DNA of 64,000 nt from Candidatus Thiodiazotropha endoloripes (GCF_001708965.1 NZ_LVJW01000006.1:992001-1056000), one strand, 5' to 3'. Numbered from the stretch's first letter, positions 27,406 to 37,731 are shown. Program-made: numbers and translations. The notes: a model not told the origin generated them from the letters alone.

Positions 27406-28403
27406 TGGTCAACCTCCAGCAACAGCGCCTGATCCTCATACTCTGCCTGTTGCTGGCCTGCGCAGCGTTACTGTCACTGCTCACCGGCAGCGCCAGCCTG
27501 CCCCTCTATGAAGCGCTGCAACAGAGCTTCTCAGAAGCGGAAGGAGTGTATGGCATCATCCTGACCGAGCTACGCCTACCCAGAACCCTGGTGGCCATAC
27601 TCGCAGGCGCCTCGCTGGGACTCAGCGGCGCGGTGATGCAGTCACTGCTGCGCAATCCCCTGGCCAGCCCTGGCCTGGTGGGCAGTGCCAGCGGCGCGGC
27701 ACTGGGGGCTGTCGTCAGCCTCTATTTCGGACTCAGCGCGGTTTTCACTCTGGCCCTGCCGCTGGGCGGCATCGGCGGCGCGCTGCTCGCCACCCTCACT
27801 GCCTACCTGCTGGCCGGACGTGAAGCGGGCCCCCTGACTCTGATACTCGCCGGGGTCGCCGTCAACGCCTTTGCCCTGGCCCTGGTCTCACTGCTGCTCA
27901 ATCTGGCACCCAGTCCCTATGCAGTTCAGGAGATCGCCCTGTGGATGCTCGGTTCACTGGCCAACATCAGCCGCAATGAACTCTGGGTGATGTTACCGGG
28001 CACTCTGATCGGCTGGTTGCTGATCTGGCGCCAGGGCCATGATCTCGATCTCCTGACCCTGGGAGAGGAGACAGCGGAGTCCATGGGGGTAGAGCTGGCG
28101 AAATTGCGCTGGCGACTGTTTATCGCCGTCGGCCTGATCGTGGGCTCGGCGATATCGGTTACCGGCTCGATCGGTTTCATCGGCCTGATGATCCCGCATA
28201 TCCTAAGACCCCTGGTCGGTTATCAACCCAGCCGACTGTTGATTCCCAGCGCACTGGGTGGTGCCCTGCTACTGCTTATGGCGGATATCGGGGTACGCAC
28301 CATACCACTCGATACGGAGATCAAAGTGGGGGTCATCACGTCACTGCTCGGTGCACCGTTTTTTCTCTGGCTGATCCTCAAACAGCGCAGGAGCGGAACA
28401 TGA
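27405..28403 (+). CDS. btuC: Cobalamin ABC transporter permease BtuC
   Basis: 332 residues from the ATG at 27405, which shares its A with the btuF stop; AAGGAGG lies 7 bases upstream, so the TTG at 27402 is less likely. A FecCD-family permease with about ten membrane helices: LRLPRTLVAILAGASLGLSG near residue 50 is a family hallmark, as is GSIGFIGLMIPHILRPLVG, the coupling region facing the ATPase. Overlaps btuD by 4 bases. Confidence 0.93.
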   Translation: MVNLQQQRLILILCLLLACAALLSLLTGSASLPLYEALQQSFSEAEGVYGIILTELRLPRTLVAILAGASLGLSGAVMQSLLRNPLASPGLVGSASGAALGAVVSLYFGLSAVFTLALPLGGIGGALLATLTAYLLAGREAGPLTLILAGVAVNAFALALVSLLLNLAPSPYAVQEIALWMLGSLANISRNELWVMLPGTLIGWLLIWRQGHDLDLLTLGEETAESMGVELAKLRWRLFIAVGLIVGSAISVTGSIGFIGLMIPHILRPLVGYQPSRLLIPSALGGALLLLMADIGVRTIPLDTEIKVGVITSLLGAPFFLWLILKQRRSGT

Positions 28404-29197
28404 GACACCTGATCGGCAGAGGTCTCAGCTTCAACAGAGATCGCCAGTCGATACTCGAGCAGATCGATCTGCATGTCGAAGCGGGTGAAATGCTCGGTCT
28501 GATCGGTCCCAACGGAGCCGGCAAGAGCTCCCTGTTGCGCCTGTTGGCCGGTGTCACAGCAGCCGACGCTGGCACACTGACCCTGGCGGGTAAACCGGTG
28601 AGTCAGCTGACCCCCAAGTCCCGTGCGCAACAGATCGCCTACCTGCCACAGCTGACCGAGATCGCCTGGCCGATGAGTGTGGAGCGATTGGTCGCCCTGG
28701 GACGTCTGCCCCACCTTGAGCATTGGCAGCAAGCCACCCGGGAGGATGAAGCGACGATCGATAAGGTCATCGAACAGACCGATCTGACAGCTTTCAGAAA
28801 CCGTCCCTACAACACCCTCTCCGGTGGGGAGCAGGCAAGAGTCCAGCTGGCCCGGGCCCTGGTTACCGAAGCGGACATCCTGCTTGCGGATGAGCCGGTA
28901 TCCGCACTCGACCCAGCCCACCAACTCGACGTGATGGCACTGCTGCAAGCCTATGTGCAGGCAGGCCACGGGGTGATCATTGTGCTGCACGACCTGGCCT
29001 TGGCCGCCCACTACTGCAGCAGACTGCAGCTACTTCACCAGGGCAGAACCCTGGCCGAGGGCCAGGCCGATCAGGTGCTCTCGGACAATCACCTTGAAGC
29101 CGCCTACGGAATCGCGACCAATCCGCCAGAGCAGCGGGCCGGACATGGCTTCGCCCTGCCCTGGCGACGCATCGAGCCAGAAGACAGGGGCCGGTAA
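28400..29197 (+). CDS. btuD: Cobalamin ABC transporter ATPase BtuD
   Basis: 265 residues. Walker A GPNGAGKSSLLR near residue 38, signature LSGGEQARVQLARAL, Walker B ILLADEPVSALD and the switch His in IIVLHDLALA are all present. It powers B12 import with BtuC and BtuF. The start overlaps btuC (ATGA). It is the last gene of the riboswitch-controlled operon; no obvious terminator follows. Confidence 0.93.
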   Translation: MRHLIGRGLSFNRDRQSILEQIDLHVEAGEMLGLIGPNGAGKSSLLRLLAGVTAADAGTLTLAGKPVSQLTPKSRAQQIAYLPQLTEIAWPMSVERLVALGRLPHLEHWQQATREDEATIDKVIEQTDLTAFRNRPYNTLSGGEQARVQLARALVTEADILLADEPVSALDPAHQLDVMALLQAYVQAGHGVIIVLHDLALAAHYCSRLQLLHQGRTLAEGQADQVLSDNHLEAAYGIATNPPEQRAGHGFALPWRRIEPEDRGR

Positions 29198-29295
29198 ATC
29201 GCAACAAGGCGGGAAGACCTGGTCGGATTGACAAATTCTCATCCAGGTTCAATGCTTCCAGGACAAGTCAGTGTAATAAAGCCAAGGGACTGATC

Positions 29296-30033
29296 ATGTT
29301 ACAACTGCTGCATCTCCCTCTTTTCATTCCCACATTCATCGCCGTTCTGATACGGCCATTGAGGTTTTTCCGCGACTATCATCAGCTGGTCATCAGCCGG
29401 GATACCTCCTTCTGGGATATCAATGCGGAACGGGACGATGATCCCTATCTCAGTCCGGTTAAATTTTCCGCCCTGGCGATTCTGCTGAGCAATCTGATTT
29501 TCCCACTGATACTGCAACTGGGCGTCATGGTCGGCGCAGTAACGCCTCACTACGCCGCCTTTGCGGAGTGGGCTGAAAAGGAGGGGCACCTCGACCCCTT
29601 CAGCCCAACCGGCATCGGGATTGCCGATGACCTGATACGTGAGGTCATCGTATTGGCTATGTTTTACGCCCTTGGGCATCTGATTGCCCTGTTCTCCGCA
29701 AAGCGCATACCGGCCAGATTTGCTGCCGGCTACTACTTCTACTGGAGCGCGTGGGGCTTGCTCGGTTCACTGGTCTCTTTTGGACTGATCCTCATCAGCC
29801 TGATCGTACCGCTTTACCAGACAGGGTTGCCGCTCATACTCGACAGCTTGATCAACATTGCCAGCCTGTTGATGTTCTTTCTCTTCCCCATATTTTTCTG
29901 GCCCAGGTTCATTGAGATCAGTCGCCCCAGATGCGCCGTGGCACTGGCCGGCGGTCTGATCGTCTGGATTGCTCTGATCGCCGTTCTCGCACCCATGATT
30001 GTCGACATACCCGATTTCGGCATGAGTCATTGA
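29296..30033 (+). CDS. Integral membrane protein of unknown function
   Basis: 245 residues with five or six predicted membrane helices, at about 5-25, 55-80, 115-135, 145-175, 180-205 and 215-238. The loop between the first two is charged and contains DTSFWDINAERDDDPYLSP. The topology is reminiscent of Yip1-type proteins, but I see no decisive motif. AAGGGA precedes the ATG. It lies about 100 bases after btuD and may be read through from that operon; a B12 role is not supported by the sequence itself. Confidence 0.7.
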   Translation: MLQLLHLPLFIPTFIAVLIRPLRFFRDYHQLVISRDTSFWDINAERDDDPYLSPVKFSALAILLSNLIFPLILQLGVMVGAVTPHYAAFAEWAEKEGHLDPFSPTGIGIADDLIREVIVLAMFYALGHLIALFSAKRIPARFAAGYYFYWSAWGLLGSLVSFGLILISLIVPLYQTGLPLILDSLINIASLLMFFLFPIFFWPRFIEISRPRCAVALAGGLIVWIALIAVLAPMIVDIPDFGMSH

Positions 30034-30223
30034 TCCACCTGAGCGGGATTGTCTGTTCAATCGGGAGGCGGTGATTTGCCAATCCCGTCTTGACGACCCG
30101 CTGGCCTGATTGGAGAATCAGGATATTGCCAAACAGAGCATCAAGCTACACAGGGAGATGTGTACACCAACTCCCGCAGCGTAAAAAATCGCGCTGCCGT
30201 TCAAATACAAGGAGGTCTCACCC

Positions 30224-30637
30224 ATGCAGATCAAAGACTGCTGTTACACCCTGATCGTGATTACAGCACTATCCTCACCAAGCTTTCACTCACAGGCGCG
30301 CAACTGCATCAAAGGCAAGCCCTGTGGCAATGGCTGTATCGCCAAGCAGAAAACCTGTCGGATCGATGGCCAAACCAGTACAGCACCCAGCAGCCAGGCC
30401 AACGAATCGGTGATCAGAAGAACCGTATTGAGACTGCCGAAGGTTTATCAGATCACGGCTGATGAGGCCTATGCCAGAAAGGCGCCCGACTCCCCGGTTT
30501 CAACCGGCTACTATAAGCAGGGACAGCGGGTTTTTGTCTATACCACCGCAGATGGCTGGGCACGCATCTCCAACATGCAACCGGAAGAGTGGTTGGAGTT
30601 GAGCAAGTTGCAACCAGTCCACCCTAAGACCAAATAG
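30224..30637 (+). CDS. Small secreted Cys-rich SH3-like protein
   Basis: 137 residues with a signal peptide (to about residue 25). A compact Cys motif CIKGKPCGNGCIAKQKTC (Cys 28, 34, 38, 45) follows, suited to two disulfides, then a linker and a C-terminal region with DEAYARKAPDSPVSTGYYKQ and VYTTADGWARISN, which resembles a bacterial SH3 domain. It is predicted periplasmic or exported; SH3 domains often bind cell wall. The start has a strong AGGAGG 9 bases upstream. Similar KGKPCGxxCI proteins occur in other proteobacteria, with no function known to me. Confidence 0.75.
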   Translation: MQIKDCCYTLIVITALSSPSFHSQARNCIKGKPCGNGCIAKQKTCRIDGQTSTAPSSQANESVIRRTVLRLPKVYQITADEAYARKAPDSPVSTGYYKQGQRVFVYTTADGWARISNMQPEEWLELSKLQPVHPKTK

Positions 30638-30679
30638 TTTCATTGGGGAAATGGATCTAAAGTCGATTTACCTGGATAT

Positions 30680-33631
30680 TCAATCGTCATCCCTGTTATG
30701 CAAAAGCGCCTTAAAATCACTTGCCGAAAGAGGACGCGAATAGAAATAGCCCTGGTAAAAGTCACAATCCTGATTTCTCAAAAGCATCAACTGGGTCGCC
30801 GTTTCCACACCTTCGGCAGTAACATCCATACTCAGGTTTTTCGCCATCGCGATAATGGTCGATACAATCACCTGTTTATCATCTTCCTCACAGACCTGAC
30901 TGATGAAGCTGCGATCAATCTTAAGTTTATCGATCGGAAAGCGGGTCAGATAGGAGAGTGATGAAAAACCGGTGCCAAAGTCATCTATCGAGATCGTAGC
31001 CCCAAGGGATTTCAAGCGCATCAATTTAGCGATTGTTTTATCCACATCATGCATTAAAATCCTTTCGGTCAACTCTATTTCAAGTCGATCGCCTGTCAGT
31101 TCGAATCTGTTAAGGTAACTGTTGATTTCATCTTCAAGATTGACACTTTGAAACTGGCGGGCCGACATATTGATCGCCACCTTGAAATCTCCGTCAAGCG
31201 TGCCATTCCAATCTGCCAGATTCTGACAAACCTGCTCAAGAATCACTTCGGTAAGCTGCTCAATCAGACCTGAATCTTCAGCAATCGGAATAAAAATTCC
31301 GGGCATCACATACTCACTGCCTTTGCGGTGCCATCTGGCCAATGCTTCAGCACCGATAATCTTTTCATCACTGATGCGCACAACCGGCTGATAGAACGCC
31401 TCTATTTCGCCCTGCTTGATCGCTTGTCTCAGATCACTCTCCACACGCAAGCGCTTCTTTGCCTTGGTTGTCAGCTGTGGAGTGTAGAACTGATAGCTGT
31501 TACGGCCTCTCTCCTTTGCCAGATACATTGCGGCATCGGCATTTTTGATCAGATCCGTATCCGTCTCTCCGTTATCGGGATAGATAGATATCCCAATACT
31601 GCCCCCGACCGACAGCTTATGATTATCAAGATTCACCGGCTTGGTCACTTCCTGAATCAGGACTTCGGCAATTTCAGCCACGTCGGTTTCAGAGGCCATA
31701 TTCTCGATCAGAACGACAAACTCATCGCCTCCAATACGCGCCACCGTGTCTTCCGAACGCAGCCGTTGATTAATACGCTCAGCCAGCACCTTCAACAGCC
31801 TGTCACCTGTGGGATGCCCCAGGCTGTCATTGACATTTTTAAAGTTATCCAGATCGAGAAACAGTACAGCCAACTGATGCCCACTCCGTTTCGCCCTCTG
31901 GATGGCATGTTCAATTCGGGAAAACAACAGGATTCTGTTGGGCAGACCGGTCAACGGATCATAGTGCGCCATTCGCTCAAGCTGGCTTTCGGATTGTTTC
32001 AACAGGGAGATATCACTGAATACCGCAACATAGTGACTGATCAATCCACTCTCATCCATTACTGCACTGATATTGAGCCACTCAGGATAGATCTCCCCAC
32101 TCTTGCGCCGATTCCAGATCTCACCCTGCCACTTGCCGGCTGACGTCAACTCCTGCCACATCGATTCATAAAAAATCTCGTCATGTCGCCCGGATTTCAG
32201 AACACTGGGATTTTTCCCCAACACTTCGGATTCCTGATAACCGGTAATCTCAGTAAAGGCCCGATTGACCGCAATGATCTTCGGCGAGGGGTCTGTGATG
32301 GTAACCGCCTCCTGAGTGCTTTCGTAAACCGCTGCTGCCTGTTTTAACTTTTCATCAGTACGTTTTTTCTCAATCAATAACCAAAGATCGGCAACCAGAT
32401 ACTTTACCTGCTGCACATCCTGTGTTGTGTAGTCCTCAAGTTTATTACCAACCCCGATAACAACTTTGACCTGCCCCTTATCAATAACCGGTAAAGACAT
32501 GTGACGTTTTAACTGGATATGCCCTTCAGGCAATCCCTTTTTGTCAGTTAGATTCGGATAGTCGTTATGGATCTGGGGTGTTTTCGTCCGCACACAGTCT
32601 GCCCAGACGCCTGCCATGCTGAGAGGATAGTGGGAATCGAATGCGGCGTTGCAATGCTTCAACGTCTGCTTCGACCAGGTGACCAACTCAATCGATTCCT
32701 GGTCATTGTTGACAAAGTGAAGATAACCAACCTCACTTGCGGTCAGCCTCACAGCATGCTCCAGGGCTATCTGTATGATCTCCTTTTCAGTTGACCTATG
32801 GGCTCCCTGATTCAGACTCAACATGGCGGCAAGCCTGCTTTCATTGATTACCCGCAGCTCCTGTTCCTGCTTCAACTGATGGATATCAATATGCACACCA
32901 AGGATACGGATCAATTCGTGCTGCTCATTGAATACCGCACTGCCTCTGGCCAACAACCAGATATAGTTGCCGTTTTTGTGGCGTAAACGGAACTCTTCCT
33001 GCCAGATGGGTTGGGGGTGTTTCAAGTAGGAATCGAGATGCGCCATAACACGCGCCTCATCTTTTGGATGCAGGCGTTCGGACCAGGTTTCGAACTCATT
33101 CGGCAATTCATCATCCTGATAACCCAGCTGTGCCTTCCACCTGGGTGACAGGTAGAGCTGATTTGCCTGTAGATCCCACTCCCAGATGCCATCCAGACTG
33201 GATTCGGTCAAATGCCGGTAACGACCCTCGCTGGACTGCAGGGCCCGCTCCATTTCCATACGCTCGGTTACATCTTCATAGACAGCGACCACATAACCAT
33301 TGGATGTACGATAGACCCGGTTTACCCGCCAACCATGGATTCGCTCATCACGATATTCGGTGGCAGGCAACTCCTCAGTTTTGCCTGTTTTCCAGACCCT
33401 ACGCATCACATCCAGTAGCCCGAACTCTTCGACTCCGGGAAACACTTCGGTCACCAAGCGTCCAACCAGATCACTACGGCATACCGAGTCCATCATCTCA
33501 ACATGGGGATTGATATCGACAAACAGGAAATCGCGCCCTTCATCAACCGGCTGATAGACAGCAACCCCCATCTCAAGGAGTTCAAGTAATTCCCCACTCC
33601 AAGTGGAGTCTGTGCTTTTTTTTAAAGGCAT
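30680..33631 (-). CDS. PAS–PAS–GAF–PAS–GGDEF–EAL c-di-GMP protein
   Basis: 983 residues, no membrane segment. Order: PAS (about 10-125), PAS/PAC (about 135-255), GAF (about 270-420), PAS/PAC (about 430-545), GGDEF (about 555-715) and EAL (about 730-975). The cyclase motif GGDEF is intact, with the inhibitory-site RSED five residues before it. The phosphodiesterase signature EALARW and DDFGTGFSSLSYL with the following KIDRSFI are intact too. It can therefore in principle both make and break c-di-GMP, with the output set by its redox, light or ligand sensors. It stands alone between convergent neighbours. Confidence 0.93.
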   Translation of the reverse strand: MPLKKSTDSTWSGELLELLEMGVAVYQPVDEGRDFLFVDINPHVEMMDSVCRSDLVGRLVTEVFPGVEEFGLLDVMRRVWKTGKTEELPATEYRDERIHGWRVNRVYRTSNGYVVAVYEDVTERMEMERALQSSEGRYRHLTESSLDGIWEWDLQANQLYLSPRWKAQLGYQDDELPNEFETWSERLHPKDEARVMAHLDSYLKHPQPIWQEEFRLRHKNGNYIWLLARGSAVFNEQHELIRILGVHIDIHQLKQEQELRVINESRLAAMLSLNQGAHRSTEKEIIQIALEHAVRLTASEVGYLHFVNNDQESIELVTWSKQTLKHCNAAFDSHYPLSMAGVWADCVRTKTPQIHNDYPNLTDKKGLPEGHIQLKRHMSLPVIDKGQVKVVIGVGNKLEDYTTQDVQQVKYLVADLWLLIEKKRTDEKLKQAAAVYESTQEAVTITDPSPKIIAVNRAFTEITGYQESEVLGKNPSVLKSGRHDEIFYESMWQELTSAGKWQGEIWNRRKSGEIYPEWLNISAVMDESGLISHYVAVFSDISLLKQSESQLERMAHYDPLTGLPNRILLFSRIEHAIQRAKRSGHQLAVLFLDLDNFKNVNDSLGHPTGDRLLKVLAERINQRLRSEDTVARIGGDEFVVLIENMASETDVAEIAEVLIQEVTKPVNLDNHKLSVGGSIGISIYPDNGETDTDLIKNADAAMYLAKERGRNSYQFYTPQLTTKAKKRLRVESDLRQAIKQGEIEAFYQPVVRISDEKIIGAEALARWHRKGSEYVMPGIFIPIAEDSGLIEQLTEVILEQVCQNLADWNGTLDGDFKVAINMSARQFQSVNLEDEINSYLNRFELTGDRLEIELTERILMHDVDKTIAKLMRLKSLGATISIDDFGTGFSSLSYLTRFPIDKLKIDRSFISQVCEEDDKQVIVSTIIAMAKNLSMDVTAEGVETATQLMLLRNQDCDFYQGYFYSRPLSASDFKALLHNRDDD

Positions 33632-33859
33632 TATTCAAAAATAGACAGCAATGGAAAGCCAACCTTCAGCTACACCTTTGAGTCTAGGATAAAATACTGG
33701 AATTGTTGTTAAAAAATATCAACTACCCACTACTCTACTCATCTTTTGCATGCGCAGACTTACTGTATTGCAATGAACAATTACTATTGACTTGAAAAAC
33801 GATCTACTGGCTGGTCATGCGATACATCAGGTAACGATCAACAAAAATCATGGGAGAAG

Positions 33860-34531
33860 ATGAAGTACCCAAGACTGCTTCGCAGAGTACAGGCTCTGTT
33901 GATCGACTCTCTGATCTTTTTTCTCGTTATCTTCAGCTTGTGGATGACTTTCCCACTCCTGCAAGAGCAGCCAACCTGGATAAGACTCATCTATCCGCTC
34001 TGTGCTGATCATCGATCCTCTGTTGGTCTCCTTCAGTGGCGGTACGCCTGGGCACCATCTGCGGCATATCATGGTTGTAAAGCATAGCGGGCATGCAAAG
34101 CTTGGAATCCTGCAATCGTTGATACAATCACTGCTCAAGGCAATCACCGATTGGTGGTCATTTGTTTTTGTACTGATGACAAAAGGTCATCAGGCGCTAC
34201 ATGATCTGCTCGCCGGGTCCGTGGTTGTATTAAACAACCGGAAAGATTACCTGGATACGAGCAGCTGGAGATCCGTTTCCAGGATAGCGACAACCATCAC
34301 TATCCTTCATCACTCCACAAGCTCTTGATCATTCTGCTCTATCTGGCCATTGAGACCTTGGCATACATTGCCTTTCAGGCGTCTCTACTCTCAGACCACT
34401 GCCTGATCAGTCAAATCTGCAGCCCGGCTGACAGCCTCATCAGTCTGATCCTGAGCCTCCTCTGGCTGGTCGGAGTAACCGCCAGCCAGGTGCACGCAGG
34501 CGCCCGTAAGATTAACCCTCACCCCGGATGA
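33860..34531 (+). pseudogene. RDD-family membrane protein gene with two frameshifts
   Basis: The pieces of one RDD protein are spread over two frames. The start (33860) reads KYPRLLRRVQALLIDSLIF, the RDD hallmark. Near 33998-34002 homology jumps by +1 to VLIIDPLLVSFSGGTPGHHL, running through HQALHDLLAGSVVVLNNRKD. Between about 34240 and 34262 it returns to the first frame, with QLEIRFQDSDNHHYPSSLH and LLIILLYLAIETLAY, to the stop at 34531. One base gained and one lost would restore the whole. This is either a recent pseudogene or two sequencing errors. Its 3' end overlaps the convergent RND gene by 20 bases. Confidence 0.75.
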
Positions 34532-37500
34532 ACGAAACCCGATTGCGCATTGCGGCGTAGTAGACCACCGGAATGACCACCAGCGTCAACACGGTCGAGA
34601 CAAACAGACCGAAGATCAACGACACCGCCAGACCACTGAAAATCGGGTCATCCAGAATGAAGAATCCGCCGGCCATGGCGGCTACCGCAGTCAACGCAAT
34701 GGGTTTGGCGCGTACCGCAGCTGAGTTGATCACCGCTTCTTCAAGCGCCATACCCTCCCGCACCTGTTGATTGACGAAATCCACCAACAGAATGGAGTTT
34801 CGAACGATGATGCCCGCCAGCGCGATCATGCCGATCATCGAGGTGGCGGTGAACTGGGCGCCCAGCAAGGCATGCCCCGGCATGATGCCGATCACCGTCA
34901 ACGGAATCGGCGCCATGATTACCAGCGGCACCAGATAGGAGCGGAACTGGGCCACCACCAGCAGGTAGATCATCAATAGTCCCACTGAGTAGGCGATACC
35001 CATATCGCGAAATGTCTCATAGGTGATCTGCCACTCCCCATCCCACTTCAGGCTGTAAGCGTAGGGGTTCTCAGGTTGCTGCAGAAACCACTGCTCGATC
35101 CTGCCCTGTTTCAACTGGCCGGAGATATCGAACAGACCATACAGGGGGCTGTCCGTCACACCTGCCATATCCCCGGTGACATAGACCACCGGCAGCAGAT
35201 CCTTATGCTGAATCGAGAACTCTCTCACCCGGGGGATAACCTGCACAATTTCCGATAGAGGCACCATCTCACCGGTCTGCGAGCGAACCCTGAGGGCCAG
35301 CACCTGATCGAGATCCGCCTTATCCGCCTCGGAGTATTCGATGCGGATCGGCACAGCATATTTCAGATTTTCCCCATGCAGATAGCTGGCATCCTCACCA
35401 CTCAGGACTGTGGACAACGCCTCCGCCACGGAGCTCTGAGCCACCCCCAGCCGGGAGGCCTTGGCCCGATCGACCCGAACCACAAATTTTGCGGAAGGGT
35501 ACTCCACACTGTCATCCACATCGATGATATCCGGGGTGTTTTCGAATACCTGGCGAATCTCCCAGGCCGCCTCGGTCTGACCCTCATAGTCAAGGCCATA
35601 GACTTCAGCCACCAGTGGTGCCATTACCGGTGGGCCCGGCGGCACTTCCACAACCTTCACATTACCGTTGTACTCCCTGGCAATCTCCTGCAAAGGTCCT
35701 CTGACGGCCAGTGCGATCTCGTGACTCTTGCGATCCCGGTGCTGCTTATCCACCAGATTGACCTGGATGTCACCAAGGTGAGCCCCTTCACGCAGATAGT
35801 ATTGACGCACCAGACCATTGAAACCGATGGGAGAAGCGGTACCGGAGTAGACCTGGTAATCGGTCACCTCGGTTACTCCGCCCAGATAGTCGCCCAGCTC
35901 ATCCAATACCCGGGTCGTCTGCTCAAGACTGGTTCCCTCCGGCATATCGAGCACGACCTGAAACTCGGATTTGTTATCAAATGGCAGCATCTTCAAGACC
36001 ACAGACTTGGTCACCACCAGGGAGAGTGAGAGTGCGATCAGCAGCAGTATCGAACCCAGCAGTATCCAGCGCATGCGATTGCCACGGCTGCCAACCAGAA
36101 AAGGGGTCATGATGGTGCTGAAAAAGGAACTCAGACCAGTGGCCGAATCGCCATCGGCATGGCCGGCAAACTGATCGACCCGGCTCGCCAGGACCCGATT
36201 GGTCAACCAGGGGGTAAAGACAAACGCCACCACCAGGGAGATCAGCATCCCGGTACTGGCATTGATTGGAATCGGGCTCATGTAGGGGCCCATCAGCCCG
36301 GTAACGAAGGCCATCGGCAGCAGCGCTGCAATAACCGTGAAGGTAGCCAGGATGGTCGGCCCGCCAACCTCGTCCACCGCTTTGGGAATGGCCTCCAGCA
36401 GATTTTTTGCCCCCAGATGGAGGTGGCGGTGAATATTCTCCACCACCACAATGGCATCATCCACCAGAATACCGATGGAGAAGATCAGCGCAAACAGGGA
36501 GACCCGGTTGAGGGTAAAGCCCCAGGCCCAGGAGGCAAACAGGGTGATTGCCAGGGTCACCACCACCGCAGCACCAACGATAAAGGCCTCACGCCAACCA
36601 ATGGTCAGCAGCACCAGCAGCACCACCGACAGGGTGGCAAAGGCCAGCTTGGTGATCAGCTTGTTGGCCTTTGCCTCCGCTGTCTGACCATAGTTGCGGG
36701 TGATGGTCGCCTTTACTCCTTCAGGAATGAACACCCCCTGCAGCTGGTCGAACCGTTTGATCACAGACTTTGCGATATCCACCGCATTGGTGCCGGGCTT
36801 TTTGGCAACCGCAATGGTCACCGCCGGGAATTTGCCCCCATCAGGCAGCCCTTTGATTTCACCCTGGGGCCCCACTCCCATCCAGACATACTGACTGGGC
36901 AGATCGGGCTTATGGGTTACCTGAGCCACATCCTGCAGATAGATCGCCTTGCCGTCACGCACCCCCACTACCAGGCTGCCGATCTCATCGGCCGAGGTGA
37001 GAAAGGTCCCCGCCTGAACCAGCAATTCACGGTTATCCGCGGTGACACTGATGTTGTCGCGGATGTGATTACCCGATTGCAGGGCCCGGCGCAGATCAGC
37101 CAGATCGATGCCATGGCCCGCCAGGGACTGGGGATCCAGCACTACATGCACCACCCGGTCCGGTGTACCGATGGTGTAGATGTCCCGGGTTCCTGGAACC
37201 CGCTTCAATTCCGATTCGATGGCGTGTGCCACCTGACTCAGCTCATAGGCGCCCACATCCGGATCTTCAGACCACAGGGTTGCGGTGACGATCGGCACAT
37301 CGTCGATACCTTTCGGCTTGATAATCGGCTGTCCAACCCCAAGCCCCTGGGGCAGCCAGTCCTGGTTGGCGTAGACCTTACTGAACAGGCGGACAATCGC
37401 ATCCTCCCGATCCTCTCCCACCAGGTACTGCACGGTCAGTACCGCCATACCTGGTCTGGAGGTGGAATAGACATGCTTGATGCCGTCGATTTCGGACAAT

Positions 37501-37727
37501 ACCTGCTCCGCCGGCGTGGCAACCAGATGTTCGATCTCGGTGGCGGTGGCACCGGGAAAGGGGATGAAGATATTGGCAAAGGTGACATTGATCTGCGGCT
37601 CCTCCTCACGGGGAGTGATCATTACCGCGAAGACGCCAAGCAACAGACCGACCAGTGCCAGCAAGGGGGTGATTTCAGTGACCAGAAACTGCTTGGCCAC
37701 TGCACCTGAGATACCCAGCCTACTCAT
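34512..37727 (-). CDS. RND efflux pump inner-membrane transporter
   Basis: 1071 residues, normal for the AcrB/HAE-type RND family. Membrane helices flank two large periplasmic loops. The proton-relay pair lies in FSIGILVDDAIVVVEN (Asp 423 and 424), and the second half has the equivalent GMIALAGIIVRNSILLVDF. It pumps substrates from the periplasm using proton flow. It starts 4 bases after the adaptor gene at 37732-38769. No outer-membrane channel gene and no regulator is adjacent, so it must share a TolC-type partner. Substrate cannot be read from sequence; the pattern is drug/organic rather than heavy-metal type. Confidence 0.92.
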   Translation of the reverse strand: MSRLGISGAVAKQFLVTEITPLLALVGLLLGVFAVMITPREEEPQINVTFANIFIPFPGATATEIEHLVATPAEQVLSEIDGIKHVYSTSRPGMAVLTVQYLVGEDREDAIVRLFSKVYANQDWLPQGLGVGQPIIKPKGIDDVPIVTATLWSEDPDVGAYELSQVAHAIESELKRVPGTRDIYTIGTPDRVVHVVLDPQSLAGHGIDLADLRRALQSGNHIRDNISVTADNRELLVQAGTFLTSADEIGSLVVGVRDGKAIYLQDVAQVTHKPDLPSQYVWMGVGPQGEIKGLPDGGKFPAVTIAVAKKPGTNAVDIAKSVIKRFDQLQGVFIPEGVKATITRNYGQTAEAKANKLITKLAFATLSVVLLVLLTIGWREAFIVGAAVVVTLAITLFASWAWGFTLNRVSLFALIFSIGILVDDAIVVVENIHRHLHLGAKNLLEAIPKAVDEVGGPTILATFTVIAALLPMAFVTGLMGPYMSPIPINASTGMLISLVVAFVFTPWLTNRVLASRVDQFAGHADGDSATGLSSFFSTIMTPFLVGSRGNRMRWILLGSILLLIALSLSLVVTKSVVLKMLPFDNKSEFQVVLDMPEGTSLEQTTRVLDELGDYLGGVTEVTDYQVYSGTASPIGFNGLVRQYYLREGAHLGDIQVNLVDKQHRDRKSHEIALAVRGPLQEIAREYNGNVKVVEVPPGPPVMAPLVAEVYGLDYEGQTEAAWEIRQVFENTPDIIDVDDSVEYPSAKFVVRVDRAKASRLGVAQSSVAEALSTVLSGEDASYLHGENLKYAVPIRIEYSEADKADLDQVLALRVRSQTGEMVPLSEIVQVIPRVREFSIQHKDLLPVVYVTGDMAGVTDSPLYGLFDISGQLKQGRIEQWFLQQPENPYAYSLKWDGEWQITYETFRDMGIAYSVGLLMIYLLVVAQFRSYLVPLVIMAPIPLTVIGIMPGHALLGAQFTATSMIGMIALAGIIVRNSILLVDFVNQQVREGMALEEAVINSAAVRAKPIALTAVAAMAGGFFILDDPIFSGLAVSLIFGLFVSTVLTLVVIPVVYYAAMRNRVSFIRGEG

Positions 37728-37731
37728 TGTC

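Noticed and set aside
30160-30462. 100-codon frame overlapping the SH3-like gene
   Set aside because: The other frame has a signal peptide, a patterned Cys motif and a strong ribosome-binding site; this one has none.
36159-37709. 516-codon plus-strand frame inside the RND transporter gene
   Set aside because: It lies fully antisense to a clear RND pump, its Gly/His/Gln/Arg-rich composition is typical of a shadow frame, and it has no domain.
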